Notes: generated from the letters alone by a model not told the origin. A stretch of 64,000 bases of DNA from Methylobacterium isbiliense (GCF_022179325.1 NZ_BPQQ01000009.1:1-64000), one strand, 5' to 3'; counted from the stretch's first letter, positions 41,890 through 50,841 are shown. A program made the numbers and translations.

Positions 41890-42632
41890 TGGTGCGCCAC
41901 CAGCATCCAGACGGCCATGGCGACCATCATCAGGTTCTCGGTCAGCGAGACGAAGCCGAGCGGCACCTTGCTCGCCCCGCCGACGCAGGCGCACTTGATC
42001 TCGCGCTTGTCGAGGTAGACCGCCTTGAACACCGAGGCCGCCCCGATCGTGCCGATGAACAGCGCCACCGGGATGGAGAGCCAGTTCAGGGCGCCCGCCA
42101 CCATCAGGACGCCGGCGATGCCCTCCAGGAAGGGGTAGGCGTAGGCGTAGCGCACCCAGCGCTGCGCCAGCAGGTCGTAGCCCAGGAACATCGAGGAGAA
42201 GGTCTCGACGTCTTGCAGCTTGAGGATGGCCAGCACGCACATGCTGAAGGCGATGAACCACTCGCCCGCCCGCATCGTCAGCGGCGTGCCGTAGGCGGCG
42301 TAGCTCGCCGCCAACGCCATCAAGGCGGTCATCGCGAACACGGCGACGACGGGCGTGTAGCTCGTCGCGTTCGGGTCCTGAACCTCCCTGTCGAGGTGGC
42401 GGCGCAGGTCGTCGTAGCCACCGATGCGCCGCCCGCTGATGAAGGTCTGCGGGGTGGTCTTCACGCCGTGCTCGGCCTTGAAGGCGTCGGTCTCCTCGCG
42501 CGTCGTCAGCCAGTGGTCGTCGACCGTGAAGCCCTCGCGTTCGAGCAGGTCCTTGGTCTTCAGGCCGAACGGGCAGACGTGCTTCTCCATGACCATGCGA
42601 TAGACGATGGCCCTGCGGGTGGTGTCGAGCAT
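41886..42632 (-). CDS. Glutaredoxin-MauE fusion membrane protein
   Basis: 248 residues from ATG 42630-42632. Residues about 8-85 are a glutaredoxin fold with VMEKHVCPFGLKTKDLLERE (single active-site Cys, CPFG in place of CPYC), TTPQTFISGRRIGGYDDL and so a cis-Pro GSH site. Residues about 95-245 form four or more membrane helices of MauE/DoxX type, with a Cys-x-Cys (EIKCACVGGAS) in a loop. MauE domains supply reducing power or disulfide handling for periplasmic maturation; this fusion is known across proteobacteria but its substrate is not. First gene of a three-gene unit. Confidence 0.85.
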   Translation of the reverse strand: MLDTTRRAIVYRMVMEKHVCPFGLKTKDLLEREGFTVDDHWLTTREETDAFKAEHGVKTTPQTFISGRRIGGYDDLRRHLDREVQDPNATSYTPVVAVFAMTALMALAASYAAYGTPLTMRAGEWFIAFSMCVLAILKLQDVETFSSMFLGYDLLAQRWVRYAYAYPFLEGIAGVLMVAGALNWLSIPVALFIGTIGAASVFKAVYLDKREIKCACVGGASKVPLGFVSLTENLMMVAMAVWMLVAHH

Positions 42633-42754
42633 GGATCGGCTCCTCGTTGCCGGCGGTCCTGTTCGAGGGACAACCCGCGAACCGTCGGATCGGGCACGGG
42701 CGGCAATGATGCGTCTGCCGGCTCCGCCCGGAGGCCCGCCGAAACCGGTGACGG

Positions 42755-42922
42755 TCAGCCTGCCAAATCGCCGGCAACGTTGGCCACCGCCAGCAGGCAG
42801 AGACCCGCGAGCAAGGACGTCGCGACTACGGCCAGGACCACATCGGAGGCGCGCGGCGCCGCAGGGCATGGTCCGAAGGCGAGCTTCCGCCAGTGGCCTT
42901 TGCGAAGCATGGAACGGGACAT
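42755..42922 (-). CDS. Small single-span membrane protein
   Basis: 55 residues from ATG 42920-42922, with GGAG 9 nt upstream, ending at TGA 42755-42757. A basic front (SMLRKGHWRKLAF) precedes one hydrophobic helix (VVLAVVATSLLAGLCLLAVA, about 28-47). It is on the same strand and 122 nt upstream of the glutaredoxin-MauE gene. Unrecognised. Confidence 0.5.
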   Translation of the reverse strand: MSRSMLRKGHWRKLAFGPCPAAPRASDVVLAVVATSLLAGLCLLAVANVAGDLAG

Positions 42923-42998
42923 GATGGGTCTCCTTCGCCCGGTTCGCTCCGGGGCGTGCGAATCGGGCTAGACCGTCGGCGTTCGCGAACGACCGGCA

Positions 42999-43211
42999 TC
43001 AGGACACGAGGATACCGGCCAGGCCGACGAGCAGGAGCAGACCCACCGCCATCCCGCACGCAGCCGACAGCGGCCACGGGGTGGAGCCGTCGCCGTTGTC
43101 GTTGGCCGGACCCGGCAGCTCGCTCGGCCAGCGCCGCCACCGTCGGCAGGTCGACGGGGCCTGCAGGACCGACGGGCCCGATCCGGCGTCAGGGCGATGG
43201 CGACACGACAT
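42999..43211 (-). CDS. Small membrane-anchored hypothetical protein
   Basis: 70 residues from ATG 43209-43211. Basic polar N-terminus, a GPANDNGDG linker (the PANDN signature is frequent in small methylobacterial and rhizobial proteins), then a C-terminal hydrophobic helix (ACGMAVGLLLLVGLAGILV). Its start overlaps the end of the next upstream small gene by 23 nt, which suggests a pair. Function unknown. Confidence 0.45.
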   Translation of the reverse strand: MSCRHRPDAGSGPSVLQAPSTCRRWRRWPSELPGPANDNGDGSTPWPLSAACGMAVGLLLLVGLAGILVS

Positions 43212-43434
43212 GACCTGGATATCGGATGCCGCGGCCGCCAGTGGCAGTGCCGCCAAGGACGCATCGGAGGTCGGCTTCGGCCGATGCCAGGCCACCGCCG
43301 AGGCGTGCCCAGTCCTCGATGGACACGTCCGCCGGGATCGTCGGCACCTGGGCGTCGCCCGTGCCGACCGCGCTTCCGGTCTCCGCCCGTCTTCCCCAAG
43401 CGAGCCGAGCCTTCCGAACGATGGTTGCCCTCAT
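43189..43434 (-). CDS. Small hypothetical protein upstream of the membrane-anchored one
   Basis: 81 residues from ATG 43432-43434 with GAGGGAGA just upstream as ribosome site. The middle (PTIPADVSIEDWARLGGGLA) reads as a helix-turn unit of a small soluble protein; no cysteine motif or signal. Accepted mainly because of the ribosome site and the overlap with the following gene. Confidence 0.4.
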   Translation of the reverse strand: MRATIVRKARLAWGRRAETGSAVGTGDAQVPTIPADVSIEDWARLGGGLASAEADLRCVLGGTATGGRGIRYPGHVVSPSP

Positions 43435-43795
43435 GTCTCTCCCTCGTCCCTGTGACCGGATCGGACGGGCACCGCCGCCCGCACGATGGCGGCAGGGTCG
43501 GCGGCTCCGGTTTAAGCTTTCGTGAACCAAACCGGCCGCGCAAGCCGACCCCGAGGACGCGCCCAGAGGCGTGTCAGGTTTGTCCTGACAGGAATACGGT
43601 CTTCTCCGACTGCGCGCCCATCCCCGGCGCCACAAATCACCCTATGGGCGGGGAGAGGGACGCCGAGCCCGAGCGTCCCCGGCGGTCCGGCGCAGCAACG
43701 TCCGGCCCGCGGGCTAAGGCATAGGCCACCCCGTCGAACCCGTCACGGTCGTGGCCCGCAAGGGTCAGTCACCACCATGACGGAGCTGATACCCG

Positions 43796-44218
43796 ATGAA
43801 ACGTCTCGCACTGGCCCTCGCGGCCGTATCGAGCCTGATACTGTTCTCGCCGTCGAGCGAGGCGCGGCCCTTCGGCAGGGGCCATGGCTTCCACCATGGC
43901 GGTTTCGCCGGCCACCACGGCGGCTTCCGAGGCGTCCGCCACGGCTTCCGTGGACACCGTTCGGTCGGCTTCCGTGGCTATCGCCGCGGCTTCGGCGGGT
44001 ACCGTCGCGTCGGTTTCGGAGGTTCGCGCTACGGCTACGGGCGACGCTACGGCTACCGCCGCGGCTATCCCGGTCTCGGCCTGGCTGCCGGCCTCGGGCT
44101 CGGCCTCGCCGCAACGGCGGTCCGGCCGGCCTACTACGGGGGATACGGCGGCTACGGTTATGCCCCGGTCGGATACGGATACGGCGCCCGCGGCTCCTAC
44201 TGCACCTGCGGCTACTGA
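43796..44218 (+). CDS. Exported Gly/Arg/Tyr-rich low-complexity protein
   Basis: 140 residues: signal peptide (about 1-23, SSEA-R), then a repetitive Gly/His/Phe/Arg/Tyr chain (HGFHHGGFAGHHGGFRG, then GYGRRYGYRRGYPG), one hydrophobic helix (GLGLAAGLGLGLAATAV, about 94-110) and a tail with two Cys (SYCTCGY). Glycine-rich exported proteins like this are common in methylobacteria and may coat the envelope or bind metal. Followed by a strong hairpin at 44229-44256. Confidence 0.75.
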   Translation: MKRLALALAAVSSLILFSPSSEARPFGRGHGFHHGGFAGHHGGFRGVRHGFRGHRSVGFRGYRRGFGGYRRVGFGGSRYGYGRRYGYRRGYPGLGLAAGLGLGLAATAVRPAYYGGYGGYGYAPVGYGYGARGSYCTCGY

Positions 44219-44228
44219 CCTCCGTCGA

Positions 44229-44256
44229 GGAGACCCGGCATTCCCGCCGGGTCTCC
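44229..44256 (+). terminator. Hairpin terminator after the Gly-rich gene
   Basis: GGAGACCCGGC-ATTCCC-GCCGGGTCTCC: perfect 11-bp stem, 6-base loop, 11 nt after the stop codon. No T-run follows, so Rho-independent efficiency is uncertain. Confidence 0.65.
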
Positions 44257-44337
44257 ACCCATTCCCGACTCCCTCGGCGTGCGCCGGTCCGACCTCGGGA
44301 CGGGTCGAGCCCACGTCAGCATAGAAAGGTGAAACCG

Positions 44338-44835
44338 ATGAAGAACCTCGCACTCGGCGTCTTCCTCGCGAGTTCCGTGCTCGCCAGCCCCGCGCTCGCC
44401 CAGGACAAGGCGGCCCAGCCGCCCGCCGACGCTCAGACCAACCAGATGAAAACGCCGCCGGCCGGCACCGCGATGCCGACCTCGGCTGGCGGCATGGGCG
44501 GCATGACCATGGCCGACACCGCGACCGCCAAGATCAAGTTCGTCACCGCCAAGCCGGCCGAGGTGACCTCGTCGAAGCTCGTCGGCAAGAACCTCTACAA
44601 CAACAAGAACGAGACCATCGGCGAGGTCGAGGATCTCGTCATCGACAACGGCAAGACGGTCACCGGCGTCGTCGTCAGCGTCGGCGGCTTCCTCGGCATG
44701 GGCGAGCGCTACGTGCTGGTCGACCCCTCGTCGATCTTCCTGCACAAGGCGGACGGCAAGCTCAAGGCGATGGTCGACACCGACAAGGACGCACTGAAGA
44801 ACGCGCCCGAGTTCAAGTACAACAAGAACTCCTGA
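44338..44835 (+). CDS. Exported PRC-barrel domain protein
   Basis: 165 residues from ATG 44338 with a signal peptide (about 1-22, SPALA-Q), a disordered Met/Pro/Ala linker (about 23-65, with GGMGGMTMAD) and a C-terminal PRC-barrel (about 75-150): SKLVGKNLYNNKNETIGEVE, DLVIDNGKTVTGVVVSVGGF, then GERYVLVDPSSIFLH. PRC-barrel proteins of this type in rhizobiales are periplasmic stress proteins of unknown biochemistry. Monocistronic between two hairpins. Confidence 0.85.
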   Translation: MKNLALGVFLASSVLASPALAQDKAAQPPADAQTNQMKTPPAGTAMPTSAGGMGGMTMADTATAKIKFVTAKPAEVTSSKLVGKNLYNNKNETIGEVEDLVIDNGKTVTGVVVSVGGFLGMGERYVLVDPSSIFLHKADGKLKAMVDTDKDALKNAPEFKYNKNS

Positions 44836-44843
44836 CCCCCGAT

Positions 44844-44871
44844 GCGTGGTCCCGTGTCCGCGGGGCCACGC
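44844..44871 (+). terminator. Hairpin terminator after the PRC-barrel gene
   Basis: GCGTGGTCCC-N8-GGGGCCACGC, 10-bp stem with one T-G pair, 8 nt after the stop codon. Confidence 0.6.
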
Positions 44872-45021
44872 CCAAGCATTCCAGCGCCCGGGCGGTGTCG
44901 GGATGAACCTGACAGGCGTCGGTGAGAACGGCGGCGCCCGGCGAAACCGCTTGTCGCCGGCTAGGATACGGGCGCTACTCGAAGCCACTTCGTAAACGTC
45001 GAGGCGGTGGAGGGAGTGGCG

Positions 45022-45237
45022 ATGCTCATGGACGTCATCATGCAGGGATCCCGCGCCCGGGCTCTCGGGCGACCGCGGGATGCATGCCCCCATCCGGCCG
45101 ACTCCCGCGAGCGCCGGGCCTGGTACGAGGGTTACGATGGATCGACCTGGGACTTCGCAGAGCGAGTTCCCCATCCGGCCGTGACGGCTCGCGGCCCCGC
45201 GACCAGGAACGGGGCGGTTGACCCGAACTTGGTCTAG
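45022..45237 (+). CDS. Small RMF/CrpP-like protein
   Basis: 71 residues from ATG 45022, with GGAGGGAG just upstream. The centre (QGSRARALGRPRDACPHPAD, then SRERRAWYEGYDG) matches the spacing of the ribosome modulation factor/CrpP family: G-x-x-A-x-x-x-G, then CP, then R-x-x-W-x-x-G(Y/W). Family members are tiny proteins that bind ribosomes in stationary phase or, as CrpP, were proposed to modify antibiotics. The C-terminal 25 residues are variable. Single gene. Confidence 0.5.
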   Translation: MLMDVIMQGSRARALGRPRDACPHPADSRERRAWYEGYDGSTWDFAERVPHPAVTARGPATRNGAVDPNLV

Positions 45238-45696
45238 GTCGCGGACCTTTCTCTCGACCCCTGGTTTCCCTGGCCCTTAGGCAGAAATTTGAGGACCGTC
45301 GGGAAGGCGGCGGAGAGGCGATGGGACGGAAGCGACCCCGCTCGTTCGAGGGCCGGACCTTCGGGAGCCTCGAACGGGTGGTCACCGCCCTGGTCGAGGC
45401 GGGCTTGCAGGACTGTGCGGCCGCGCCGCCGAACCTCGTCGAACGGCAGCGGGACCTGGAACGGAACGCCGCCACCGGGGGCGACCGCCAGGTCCTGCAG
45501 GTGATCGCGTCGGGACGTCGCCTCCTCGGCGACGAGCAGACGGTGACCGACCAGCGCGTGCTGACGGATGACGGCATGGCCGGCATGCCTGTCGAGGGCA
45601 GCGCGGTCTCGGCCGACCCTGTGGTGGAGAGCATGGCTCTGCCGGTCTCACCGGCGGGAACGTCCGCTACGGCCCCGCCTGATCGGTTGCCCCCGC
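45238..45696. other. Intergenic region with only a doubtful ORF
   Basis: About 460 bases upstream of the sensor kinase. Long frames exist on both strands (one of 130 codons, 45321-45713, plus strand), but neither shows a recognisable domain, and the plus-strand one would overlap the kinase start. I leave it unassigned. Confidence 0.35.
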
Positions 45697-47769
45697 ATGT
45701 CCGCCGGACGTGAGAACGGCGATGCCGGCCGCCCCGAGATCCATCGCGGCAACGGCAGGACCTTTGTCGCGCTCGCGGTGGCGGCCGCCATTCCCGTGCT
45801 GCTGCTCAGCGGCTGGGTGGCGACGCTCATGGCGCAACAGGAACGTGGACTGACCCGCAGCGCCGCCGTGGCGAGCGCGGCCCGGGTGGCCGAGCGCGTC
45901 GCCTCCGACATCGCCACGCAGATCGCGGTCCTCCGAGCCGAGGCCGCCTCGGCGAGCCTCGACCGGCCGGACCTCACCGCCTTCTATGCCGAGGCCGAGC
46001 GGCTGAGGCGGGAGCACCCGCTCTGGGAGACCGTCGAGCTCGCCGGTCCCGACGGCGTCCAGGTCGTCAACCTGCTCCGCTCCCTTGACGACGAGCTCGG
46101 ACCCACCGCCGACCGCGCGAGCTTCGATGCGGTGGTACGGACGGGGCGGCCGGTGGTCGGCGGGATCGGGCCGCTCGGGCCGATCTCGGGCAAGCGCCTC
46201 GTCGCGCTGCGGGTGCCGGTCGTCCGGGACGGAACGCTCCGCCACGTCCTCTCGGTCGGTCTCGCCACGAGCGCGGTCAGCGCGATCCTTCGCGACGCGG
46301 GCGCGCCGGAGGGCTGGGTCGGAACCATCGTCGATGCGGCGGGCAACACCATCGCACGCACCCGGGCCGAGGCGGAGGAACTCGGCCACCCCGCCGGCGC
46401 CGCCCTGCTGGCGGCGATCCGGCGGGAGCCGCAGGGCTTCTACACCGGATCGACGCTGGAAGGGCCGGACGTCGAGGTCGTCTACCGCACCCTGAAGGAC
46501 ACCGGTGGCTGGTCGGTGCATTTCGGTATGCCGGTCGCCACGCTGAACGCGCCGGTTTCGCGTTCCTACCTCCTGCTGGCCGGCGGCAGCGTGCTGAGCA
46601 TCGGCCTCGGCCTCGCATTGGTCGGGCTGGTCGGGCGCGACATGGCCCAGCGGAGGGCGGGCGAGCAGGCGCGCTTCGCCCTCGCCCTGCGGTCGAGCGA
46701 GGAGCAGGGCGCCGTCGCCGCCGAGGCCGCGGAGCTCGGCACCCTACGGTGGGATACGGCCGAGGAGACCGTGACGGCCTCCCGACGCGCCGCCGAGCTC
46801 TTGGGTTGGGAAGCGGAGGTGCCGGAGGGGCGCGAAATGACCGCGGATGCCGACATCGCCTTCCGGGCGGTCGACGCCGGCGACCGGGAGCGGATGGCGG
46901 CGGAGATGCGGCGAAGCCTCGCCGAGGGCAAGCCCCTCGATGTGGAGTTCCGGGTCTTTCAGGCTGGTTCGGTGTCGCGCTGGGTGCGCCTGACCGGGCG
47001 AGCGCCTCGGCTTCGGCAGGGGGACCCCTCGGGCCTCGTCTACGGCGTGGTCTCGGACATCGAGCCGCGCAAGCGGGCCGAGGCGGAGCGGCTCGACCTG
47101 CTGCGCCGCCTCGGCGAGGCGCAGGAGAACGAACAGCGCCGGATCGCCCGCGAGCTGCACGACCAGGTCGGCCAGACGGTGACCGGCCTGTCGCTCGGCC
47201 TCAAGGGGTTGGAACGTCTGCTCGACGCGCAGGAAACCTCGGCCGAAGCCGGACGGCAGATCCAGTGGCTGCAGCGCCTCGCCGGCGAGATCGGGCGCGA
47301 CATCCACCGCGCCGCCATCGACCTGCGCCCGACCGCCCTGGACGACCTCGGGCTGCGCGAGGCGCTGGCGACGCTGCTGCGCGAGTGGGGACAGCGCCAC
47401 GGCGTCCGATCCGACCTGGAGTTCGTCGGGGATGCGTCGCGCCTTCCAGCGGCCGTCGAGAGCGCGGTCTACCGAATCGTGCAGGAGGCGCTCACCAACG
47501 TGCTCAAGCACGCCCGCGCGGCGACCGTCAGCGTCTGTGTCGACCGTCGCCCGGACGAGGTCCAGGTGATCATCGAGGACGACGGCGTCGGCTTCGAGCC
47601 CGGCTCCGGCACCTCCCCGTCCGAGGCGCGCACGCCGACCGAGCCGCGGCTGGGTCTCTCGGGCATCCGCGAGCGTTTGACCCTCCTGAACGGCACGCTC
47701 GCACTGGAGGCATCCCCGGGCGTCGGCACCACGCTGTTCGTCCGCATCCCGGTGACGCCAGCCGCCTGA
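45697..47769 (+). CDS. NarL-type membrane sensor histidine kinase
   Basis: 690 residues from ATG 45697. Membrane helix about 22-45, periplasmic Cache-like domain (about 50-285, SLDDELGPTADRASFDAVVR), second helix about 290-315, a PAS-type segment (about 335-455) and a HisKA_3 kinase with RRIARELHDQVGQTVTGLSL (phospho-His about 487). The ATPase domain has IVQEALTNVLKHA, DDGVGF and LGLSGIRERLTLLNG. Its partner is the LuxR-type regulator 18 nt downstream. The ligand is unknown. Confidence 0.93.
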   Translation: MSAGRENGDAGRPEIHRGNGRTFVALAVAAAIPVLLLSGWVATLMAQQERGLTRSAAVASAARVAERVASDIATQIAVLRAEAASASLDRPDLTAFYAEAERLRREHPLWETVELAGPDGVQVVNLLRSLDDELGPTADRASFDAVVRTGRPVVGGIGPLGPISGKRLVALRVPVVRDGTLRHVLSVGLATSAVSAILRDAGAPEGWVGTIVDAAGNTIARTRAEAEELGHPAGAALLAAIRREPQGFYTGSTLEGPDVEVVYRTLKDTGGWSVHFGMPVATLNAPVSRSYLLLAGGSVLSIGLGLALVGLVGRDMAQRRAGEQARFALALRSSEEQGAVAAEAAELGTLRWDTAEETVTASRRAAELLGWEAEVPEGREMTADADIAFRAVDAGDRERMAAEMRRSLAEGKPLDVEFRVFQAGSVSRWVRLTGRAPRLRQGDPSGLVYGVVSDIEPRKRAEAERLDLLRRLGEAQENEQRRIARELHDQVGQTVTGLSLGLKGLERLLDAQETSAEAGRQIQWLQRLAGEIGRDIHRAAIDLRPTALDDLGLREALATLLREWGQRHGVRSDLEFVGDASRLPAAVESAVYRIVQEALTNVLKHARAATVSVCVDRRPDEVQVIIEDDGVGFEPGSGTSPSEARTPTEPRLGLSGIRERLTLLNGTLALEASPGVGTTLFVRIPVTPAA

Positions 47770-47787
47770 CCCACGAGGGGGAACAGC

Positions 47788-48453
47788 ATGGACCGTATTC
47801 GCGTCATCCTGGCCGACGACCATCCGGTCGTCCTCGCGGGCATCCGGGCGCTACTCAACGCCGACCCGGAGGTCGAGCTCGTCGGCGAGGCCACCGACGG
47901 CGGAGAGGCGCTGCCGATGATCCGCGCCGTCGCGCCCGACGTCGCCGTGGTCGACGTCTCGATGCCCGGACTGAACGGCCTCGAATTGACGGAGCGGGTG
48001 AAGGGTGAATGCCCCGGCACCCGGGTGCTGGTGCTGACCGTCCACGAGGACGCGGCCTACGTGCAGCCGCTGATGAGAGCCGGCGCGCGCGGCTACCTCC
48101 TCAAACGCTCGGCCGCGGACGACCTGCTCCGGGCGGTCCGGGCCGTGGCCTCCGGCGGCGTCTATCTCGACCCCTCCATTGCCGGCCACGCCCTGGCGGA
48201 AACTTCCGGCTCGGACGGGCGCCCGGGCACGGCGGAAGGCCGCGAGCCGCTGAGCCCGCGCGAAGCCGAGACCTTGCGGTTGATCGCGCAAGGCTTCAGC
48301 AACAAGGAGATCGCCCGGCGCATCGACGTCAGCGTGAAGTCGGTCGAGACCTACAAGGCTCGGGCCGCCGAGAAGCTCGGGTTGCGGACCCGCGCCGAGA
48401 TCATCCGCTACGGCGCCGCGAACGGCTGGTTCGACGCCTTGGCCTTGCGGTAG
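47788..48453 (+). CDS. NarL/LuxR-type response regulator
   Basis: 221 residues: receiver domain (about 1-120) with VILADDHPVVLAG, phospho-Asp in VAVVDVSMPGLNG (about 56) and Lys in GYLLKRSA; then a LuxR helix-turn-helix (about 155-215) with LSPREAETLRLIAQGFSNKE and VSVKSVETYKARAAEKLGL. It is the cognate regulator of the kinase 18 nt upstream. Target genes are unknown. Confidence 0.95.
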   Translation: MDRIRVILADDHPVVLAGIRALLNADPEVELVGEATDGGEALPMIRAVAPDVAVVDVSMPGLNGLELTERVKGECPGTRVLVLTVHEDAAYVQPLMRAGARGYLLKRSAADDLLRAVRAVASGGVYLDPSIAGHALAETSGSDGRPGTAEGREPLSPREAETLRLIAQGFSNKEIARRIDVSVKSVETYKARAAEKLGLRTRAEIIRYGAANGWFDALALR

Positions 48454-48485
48454 CGCCATACCTTTCACTCCGCCGCGCACGCCAC

Positions 48486-48499
48486 GGCCCGAACGGGCC
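48486..48499. terminator. Short GC hairpin between convergent genes
   Basis: GGCCCGAACGGGCC, self-complementary, placed in the 69-nt gap between the response regulator and a convergent small gene. Could end both transcripts; the stem is short and no T-run follows. Confidence 0.35.
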
Positions 48500-48522
48500 T
48501 GCCGCAGAGTGTTTCCCGACGA

Positions 48523-48789
48523 TCATCGGCTCCTTGCGTCGCGCGCCTTCGATGGGGCGGGCGTACCCCGGACCGACGACCCCCTCCTCGTGATGATCGG
48601 AGGAGTCCCGACCGCGCCGGGCTTTGCCTTAGGTAGGGTGCGGTCCTTCGTGAGTGCCCGCGCGCGATCCACCGGCCCCCCGTCCTGCGCGGCGGCCGGT
48701 TGCGGCACCAAGCCTCCTGCGAAGGCCATCAACGGGATGATCACGAGCGAGCGTGCCAGGGTCGAACCATATCTCGGCTTGTCGATCAT
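48523..48789 (-). CDS. Small exported hypothetical protein
   Basis: 88 residues from ATG 48787-48789. N-terminal signal (ARSLVIIPLMAFAGGLVPQP, about 11-30, cleavage near AAA-Q), then a basic disordered chain (ALTKDRTLPKAKPGAVG). No Cys. Unrecognised; single gene between the response regulator and DUF2254 gene. Confidence 0.55.
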   Translation of the reverse strand: MIDKPRYGSTLARSLVIIPLMAFAGGLVPQPAAAQDGGPVDRARALTKDRTLPKAKPGAVGTPPIITRRGSSVRGTPAPSKARDARSR

Positions 48790-48901
48790 CGGATCCTCGT
48801 CAGGCGCGGTCCTTCGCTCAACTTGTACAGCCGCCGCTTGATCCCGACGGGTCGACCCCGCAGGCGCCACGCCCTTCATCGACCGAGCGTGCATTGCTCA
48901 T

Positions 48902-50206
48902 TCACCCGACGGATCGATCCGCTCCGGTCCTCACCCGGACGAAGCGAGCGTGCCGCTCCTCAAGGTCGGCGAGGTCGCTCGGGTCGGCGACGTCGCGCCG
49001 CGCGGCGGCCAGGACGAGGTCGGCATGGCGCCCGAGCTTGGTCAGGCGCGAGGTCAGCCGCTCGACCTCTGCGGCGCGTGTCAGGACGTCCAGCATCCGC
49101 GCGAGCACGTGGACCGAGCCGGCGGCGTTCTGGCGGATCATGTGGAACATCGCGTCGCACAGGCCGTCGTAGTCCGTCACCGGATGGACGAGCACGATGC
49201 GACCCTCGCGCGCGACGGCCCCGGTCGGCAGGTGGCGCGGCGCGATCCGGCACAGGGCGTCGCCCAGGTGGTCCAGCACGCTGCCCGCCGTCATCGGGTC
49301 GTTGATGCCGGGCGAGAGCGCCCGCACCGCGATTTCGACGAGTTGCCGCACCGAGTATTCGAGATCCTGCAACGCCGCGGGGCGGCGTCCGAAAGTGAGC
49401 GCGCGGCCGACGGCCTCGGCGGCGTCCTCGACGCCCGCGGAAAGGAAGGCGACCGGGAATCCCCGTGGCACGAAATCGCCCGGACGAACCCTCAGGGCAA
49501 GGACGACGCGCCGCTCGTGCGCCCAGTCGGCGAGGCCATCCGTGTCGACCGCCTGCAGGTAGCCGCCGTCCGCCGGCGCGACCGGGCCGCCGCGCAGGGC
49601 TTCCGTCGGTGGCTGGACATCGGCCTCGTCGCGCGTCCGAGCCTCGACGGCCGCGCAGAGGTCGCGGTGGACGGCGTCGACCACCGTCTCGACGTTGATG
49701 CTGGTGGCGACGTGGTGGACGAACCACACCAGCGTCCCGAGAGAGACCAGCGCCAGCAGCACGGCACCCGAGATGGCGAGGTGCGGGACGAAGGTCTCCT
49801 CCTCGACGGTGCGCACCGTGCGCAGCACCATCAGCGCGTAGGCGAAGGTGCCGAGGAAGATGCCGAGCACGAGTTGGTTGCGGGCGTCGCGCACGAAGTT
49901 GCGCAGCAGCCGCGGTCCCATCTGGTTCGAGGCCAGCGTCAGCGCCGCGATGGTGATGGAGAAGGTGGTGCCCGCCACCCCGATGGTGGAGGAAGCCACC
50001 GCGCTGAGCAGCGCCCGCGCGCCCTCGGCGCCGCCGGTCCAGCCCCAGTCCGCGTCCGGGGAGGACGGGTCGTAACCGGCGATGTGCGCGGTCTCCAGCC
50101 CCACGGCGACCTGCGCCAGACCGATGCAGGCGAGCACGACGAGGGCCGGCCGCAGCCAGAATTGGTCGCCCAGGAACTCGATCCAGGCCCGTATCCTCGC
50201 CCTCAC
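48902..50206 (-). CDS. DUF2254 membrane protein
   Basis: 434 residues. Four membrane helices: about 19-38, 68-92, 110-130 and 142-165. A large cytoplasmic part follows with the family hallmarks FSITIAALTLASNQMGPRLL (about 82-101), VWFVHHVATSINVETVV (about 160-176) and ALSPGINDPMTAGSVLDHLG (about 292-311). DUF2254 proteins are widespread predicted membrane proteins of unknown function, often near ion transport or stress genes. The neighbours on this strand are MgtC and NhaA. Confidence 0.9.
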   Translation of the reverse strand: MRARIRAWIEFLGDQFWLRPALVVLACIGLAQVAVGLETAHIAGYDPSSPDADWGWTGGAEGARALLSAVASSTIGVAGTTFSITIAALTLASNQMGPRLLRNFVRDARNQLVLGIFLGTFAYALMVLRTVRTVEEETFVPHLAISGAVLLALVSLGTLVWFVHHVATSINVETVVDAVHRDLCAAVEARTRDEADVQPPTEALRGGPVAPADGGYLQAVDTDGLADWAHERRVVLALRVRPGDFVPRGFPVAFLSAGVEDAAEAVGRALTFGRRPAALQDLEYSVRQLVEIAVRALSPGINDPMTAGSVLDHLGDALCRIAPRHLPTGAVAREGRIVLVHPVTDYDGLCDAMFHMIRQNAAGSVHVLARMLDVLTRAAEVERLTSRLTKLGRHADLVLAAARRDVADPSDLADLEERHARFVRVRTGADRSVG

Positions 50207-50272
50207 CGGCGCCCCTCCCGTTCCGCCGCCCGAACCCGGGCGGGTGCCACTTTCCCGCTCATCGACATCGGC

Positions 50273-50752
50273 TCAATCCTCCGCTTCCTCCCGGGCGAGA
50301 CCGACCCGCTTGAGCGCGGTGATCAGCACCAGGATGGCCAGCCCGAAGCCCATCGCCGCCGCGAGCAGCGTGAACTGCGCGGCGCCGGCCACGATGCCGG
50401 CCGAGGCCGCGAGCCACACGCTGGCGGCCGTCGTGAGGTTGCGGACGGTTCGCTCCGCGTCGCCCCGGGCGACGAAGATCATACCGGCCGCGATGAAGCC
50501 GATGGCCTGCGCAAGCCCTTGAATGACGCGCAGGGGATCGGCGTCACCGCCGCGGGCCTGCACCTCGGCGTAGAGGCTCAGGGCCGAGGTGGTGATGACC
50601 GCGGAACTCAAGGCGACGAGGGCGTGCGTACGGATGCCGGCGTCCTTGCCCTTGCGCTCCCGCTCGAAGCCGAGCGCCAGCCCGCAGACCGTGGCCGAGC
50701 CGAGCCGGAGGAGGATGTCCGTCAACGAGATGGCGGTGGCGTCGAGAAGCAT
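50273..50752 (-). CDS. MgtC/SapB family membrane protein
   Basis: 159 residues with four to five membrane helices. The MgtC signature is clear: LLRLGSATVCGLALGFERER (about 15-34), then GKDAGIRTHALVALSSAVIT and GFIAAGMIFV. The usual soluble C-terminal domain is absent, as in many short family members. MgtC proteins help cells cope with low magnesium and acid or envelope stress. Located 66 nt from the DUF2254 start and 89 nt from the NhaA stop. Confidence 0.9.
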   Translation of the reverse strand: MLLDATAISLTDILLRLGSATVCGLALGFERERKGKDAGIRTHALVALSSAVITTSALSLYAEVQARGGDADPLRVIQGLAQAIGFIAAGMIFVARGDAERTVRNLTTAASVWLAASAGIVAGAAQFTLLAAAMGFGLAILVLITALKRVGLAREEAED

Positions 50753-50841
50753 GAACGGGTCCGGTCCCCCCGGGAGGTTTGGCGAGTGTCGAGGGTTCAA
50801 CACGCGCCGGCCGCCCCCTTTCCCGGATTGGCCCGCTCGGT

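Noticed and set aside
45321-45713. 130-codon plus-strand ORF before the sensor kinase
   Set aside because: No domain or ribosome site, overlaps the kinase start, and the opposite strand is equally open.
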